Shown one piece after another: positions 6,113 to 8,560 of a stretch of DNA of 8,560 bases; the first letter of the stretch is position 1, and each line of letters begins with the position of its first letter. Location of the stretch: contig CAJPNA010000053.1 in NCBI GenBank assembly GCA_905371865.1, positions 1 through 8,560 of the forward strand, read 5' to 3'. Origin of the DNA: an uncultured Carnobacterium sp. Lineage in GTDB: Bacteria; Bacillota; Bacilli; Lactobacillales; Aerococcaceae. The notes under the pieces were generated by a model. It made no database searches. It was not told where the DNA came from and saw only the letters and a program-made list of their open reading frames with translations. The translations under genes and the position numbers were made by a program.

Positions 6113-7373
6113 ATCCTTACTGGATATGTGTCGTGTTGCAACAAATATGGAAGGTGATACGTTTGTTGGTATTAAAGCTGAGATAATAGAAGGTGTACAA
6201 GAAGTTACTGTAAATTTTCCATTAGGGTTTGAGATTGCAAAAGATGTAGAAACAGCAAGAAGAGACATAATTGCCCTTGTTTCCGTCTTACAAGCTCATA
6301 ATGATGAAGAGTCTCGCCTAAGAACTGTAAACGTGAATCAAGCTCTAAAAACGTTAAACTTTCCTATGGAGGCTTATACATTTGTTATACATGATTTTAT
6401 TAATCGTGGTACATATTACAAGGAGACTGAAGAGTACTATATTCAAACTTTGGGTGGCCGAATTAATTGGGCGAGAACTATAAAACGTGTTCAACCAGTT
6501 GTTCAAGGAAATGGATTTAAATTTTTGAAAATGGAATCTAAGAAGCAAAGTGATACTGATATTACTCTTTTAACGGAAATAAACAAATTCTGTGTATATG
6601 AAGCTTTTCTAAATATGGGATGGCTGTATCAGCTTCCTCAACCTGAAAAAGCTCGTATTAATTATAATAGATCTCAGTTTGAGTCTATAATCAAAAAAAA
6701 GATGGCTACAACTTTTAATGATATGGAGAGAAGACTTTTCCAAAGTATGATTGACATACTTAATTATAAGGATAGGCAAGAGGAACCTGATAAGTTTTAT
6801 TTTGGAACTAATAATTTCCAATATATCTGGGAAAATCTTATAGATTATACATATGGAATTGCCAATAAAACTTCATATTTTCCTAGAACAAAATGGGATT
6901 TAGTTTTTGAGACAAAAACTTCAAAAGGGTATGCATTAGAACCGGATACTATTATGGTTCATAATGACAATGTTTTTGTATTAGATGCAAAATATTACAA
7001 GTTTGGTCAAACTAACTTAATGAAAGATTTGCCTCCTTCTACAAGTATTAATAAGCAAATTACATATGGTGAGTATGTGGCAAATCAAGATTTGCTTAAA
7101 AAATTACATGGACAGAATTCAAAAGTTTATAATGCATTCTTAATGCCATTTTCAAAGAGTCACGAAATTTTTCAAACAGATGGAATGTATCAGTATATCG
7201 GAGAAGCTCTTGGTGAGTGGAAGGGTCAGGATAAAACTTATGAGCGAGTTCAAGGTATTTTAGTCGATGTAAAAACTTTGGTACATAATTCTGCTAGAAA
7301 TCGGACTCAGTATATCCAAGAATTATCCGATTTAATCTCCGAGAAGGTTGATGAAAAATTAGCAAATATGTAA
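6093..7373 (+). CDS. LlaJI-family/McrC-like restriction endonuclease subunit
   Basis: This 426-aa protein is the likely DNA-cutting partner of the upstream McrB-like motor. A C-terminal PD-(D/E)XK nuclease core is visible: E247 in YIWENL, P284-D285 in LEPDTIM, and D298-A299-K300 in FVLDAKYYKFG, followed by Q322 in SINKQITYGEY. The segments GGRINWARTI (121-130), NKFCVYEAF (164-172) and FYFGTNNFQYIWE are features I associate with the LlaJI restriction endonuclease family rather than E. coli McrC; this is recognition without a search. The N-terminal part would contact the motor ring. The ATG at 6093 has AGGAG (6082-6086) six bases upstream and overlaps the motor gene by 20 bases, implying coupled synthesis. 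The catalytic residues are all present, so the nuclease should be active on unmodified DNA. Confidence 0.9.
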   Translation: MLTVPNKSLLDMCRVATNMEGDTFVGIKAEIIEGVQEVTVNFPLGFEIAKDVETARRDIIALVSVLQAHNDEESRLRTVNVNQALKTLNFPMEAYTFVIHDFINRGTYYKETEEYYIQTLGGRINWARTIKRVQPVVQGNGFKFLKMESKKQSDTDITLLTEINKFCVYEAFLNMGWLYQLPQPEKARINYNRSQFESIIKKKMATTFNDMERRLFQSMIDILNYKDRQEEPDKFYFGTNNFQYIWENLIDYTYGIANKTSYFPRTKWDLVFETKTSKGYALEPDTIMVHNDNVFVLDAKYYKFGQTNLMKDLPPSTSINKQITYGEYVANQDLLKKLHGQNSKVYNAFLMPFSKSHEIFQTDGMYQYIGEALGEWKGQDKTYERVQGILVDVKTLVHNSARNRTQYIQELSDLISEKVDEKLANM

Positions 7374-7374
7374 T

Positions 7375-7411
7375 AAGACTTTCAGTGATAATTTTCACTG
7401 AAAGTCTTTTT
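7375..7411 (+). terminator. Intrinsic terminator of the restriction operon, overlapping the convergent gene's stop
   Basis: A perfect 14-bp stem (7375-7388 with 7395-7408) and a 6-base loop are followed by a T-run to 7411. It starts two bases after the nuclease stop. The TGA of the gene on the other strand (7395-7397) forms the first bases of the right arm. On the minus strand the stem is followed by ATTACAT, a poor T-run, so termination that way should be weaker. Confidence 0.88.
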
Positions 7412-8549
7412 GTTTATTTCTATATCTTCTCTGAGAAGAAGCGTTCTTACAACTTTCAGAGCAATATTTTTTTATTGTATTTGACCTTTGGACATAAAAT
7501 GGGGTGTTACATCCTATATTCTCGCAAATTTTATACATGGCAATTTTAGGATTTGAGTAAAATAAAGTGAAGTAAAATGCTGAAATTAAATCTGGTAAAT
7601 TCCAATCAGGTAGTAAAGTATCTAAATTTATTTTAGGTTGGACTTTAGCTAATCCTCTATTAATTTCCAGTGCAAGTATTTCCTTTGACAAGATTAATAG
7701 TGCATTTTTCAATTCACTTGATTTCATAAAATTTGATAAGTCTTCATCTTCAAATTTTAAATTCGTATTTGAAATGTCGCAAATACCAACTTTACTGAAA
7801 AACAAATATATGAAGTCAATAATGTGTGCTGTTATAGGTTCAAGATTTGCAGGCTTGTTTACATACAGATAAAAAATATCTTTTATAAAATCATCGTATT
7901 GTAAATTTTCAATTATGTCTTGATAATATAAAAAATCTAAATCACATGTGTATCCGTTTTCGGAAAATTTATTCTCTACCTTTATGTACGTCGTTATTTT
8001 ACCAGTTGAAGAGGTATGCCTGGTTGTCATATCACTTAAGTTTTTTTCTGGTATTGAATTGCGAAGCACATGAAATGGAAACAAAGAGGGGAATATGAAT
8101 TTACTTTTTCCAAGATTTAGCTCTAACTGTGGCTTACCAATTAATAAGAATGTACTTAATAATAATTCTTTGTATTCAATCGATTTGGCGATATTGTTAA
8201 AAATTGATAAAAGAAGTTTAAGTCTGCTTTGAAATTCAAGAATGTAATTAAACTCAATGCTATCATAATTTTCACTACTTTCCCAATCAAATAAAAATCC
8301 ATATTTATTTAAATAATCTATAAAGGTACTTTTGTTAATGGACAAGAACTCACCAAACGGATTATTTTTTTTTGAGTCTACATTACTTGTAACAAGACCC
8401 GTTAAGCTATCAAAATTATACTTTGCATAATCAGGTTTAGGCATGTGTGAGCAATATAATGTAAGAATCTCCTGACCAGAGTTCGGATCAAAAGTGTCTG
8501 TTAATGAATACTTTTCAATCTTATTTTTGAATGTAAATTTACTTTCCAT
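7395..8549 (-). CDS. Unrecognised protein with C-terminal CGNR-like zinc finger
   Basis: This 384-aa protein is of unknown function. The body (about 1-335) is rich in Leu, Ile, Phe, Asn and Lys with predicted helices, but has no signal peptide, clear transmembrane segment or catalytic motif I recognise. The last 45 residues hold C342-x4-C347 and C363-x3-C367 (ICENIGCNTPFY and KKYCSESCKN), followed by basic QRRYRNKQK. This resembles the zinc-binding, nucleic-acid-binding tail of CGNR/ABATE-type proteins and some DUF6076-like Firmicute proteins; family membership is uncertain. The start is the ATG at 8549, but no ribosome binding site is seen in the 11 bases left and the frame is still open there, so it may begin upstream. 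It converges on the restriction operon and ends inside its terminator. It is visibly more AT-rich than the polymerase operon, a sign of separate acquisition. A regulatory or defence-linked role is conceivable. Confidence 0.8.
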   Translation of the reverse strand: MESKFTFKNKIEKYSLTDTFDPNSGQEILTLYCSHMPKPDYAKYNFDSLTGLVTSNVDSKKNNPFGEFLSINKSTFIDYLNKYGFLFDWESSENYDSIEFNYILEFQSRLKLLLSIFNNIAKSIEYKELLLSTFLLIGKPQLELNLGKSKFIFPSLFPFHVLRNSIPEKNLSDMTTRHTSSTGKITTYIKVENKFSENGYTCDLDFLYYQDIIENLQYDDFIKDIFYLYVNKPANLEPITAHIIDFIYLFFSKVGICDISNTNLKFEDEDLSNFMKSSELKNALLILSKEILALEINRGLAKVQPKINLDTLLPDWNLPDLISAFYFTLFYSNPKIAMYKICENIGCNTPFYVQRSNTIKKYCSESCKNASSQRRYRNKQKDFQ

Positions 8550-8560
8550 ATATAGATTAC

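Noticed and set aside
4475..7373. A stand-alone Type IV (methyl-directed) McrBC system
   Set aside because: The divergent partner is a m5C methyltransferase with all motifs intact and the nuclease resembles the LlaJI family, so restriction of unmethylated DNA fits better; not fully excluded without experiment.

Overview
The window looks like a streptococcal (low-GC Firmicute) accessory region. Evidence is the strong GGAGG-type ribosome binding sites, AT-rich codons, and recognisable streptococcal families: an HdiR/LexA-like repressor, a UvrX/UmuC-type polymerase, a YolD-like protein and a DUF5960-like protein. There are no tRNA, rRNA, CRISPR or insertion-sequence features. A similar combination of a UV-mutagenesis operon and a cytosine methyltransferase is known from conjugative elements of the Tn5252/ICE group. 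Mobile-element cargo is therefore a reasonable inference, but no integrase or conjugation gene is visible here.

Left block (1-3140, minus strand): a compact SOS mutagenesis operon. In transcription order it holds a self-cleaving HTH/S24 repressor, a 75-aa unknown protein, a 42-aa unknown protein, a Y-family DNA polymerase, a YolD-like protein and a DUF5960-like gene cut by the window edge. Neighbouring genes overlap or are separated by at most 4 bases, and each has its own Shine-Dalgarno site. One extended -10 promoter with candidate operators lies upstream of the repressor. The expected logic is that DNA damage activates RecA, the repressor cleaves itself at Ala-Gly, and the translesion polymerase operon is induced.

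Central block (3143-7411): a restriction-modification system. A Dcm-like cytosine-5 methyltransferase with its own N-terminal HTH runs leftward. A McrB-like AAA+ GTPase and a LlaJI-family/McrC-like PD-(D/E)XK nuclease run rightward. The two arms diverge from a 62-bp gap in which the two candidate promoters lie on top of each other in opposite directions. Each arm ends in a strong intrinsic terminator. The simplest reading is a LlaJI-type system: a McrBC-like machine that cuts unmethylated sites while one methyltransferase protects the host.

Right block (7395-8549, minus strand): a very AT-rich gene for an unrecognised protein with a C-terminal four-cysteine zinc-finger-like tail. It converges on the restriction operon, and its stop codon lies inside that operon's terminator stem. 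Its promoter and possibly its true start lie beyond the window.
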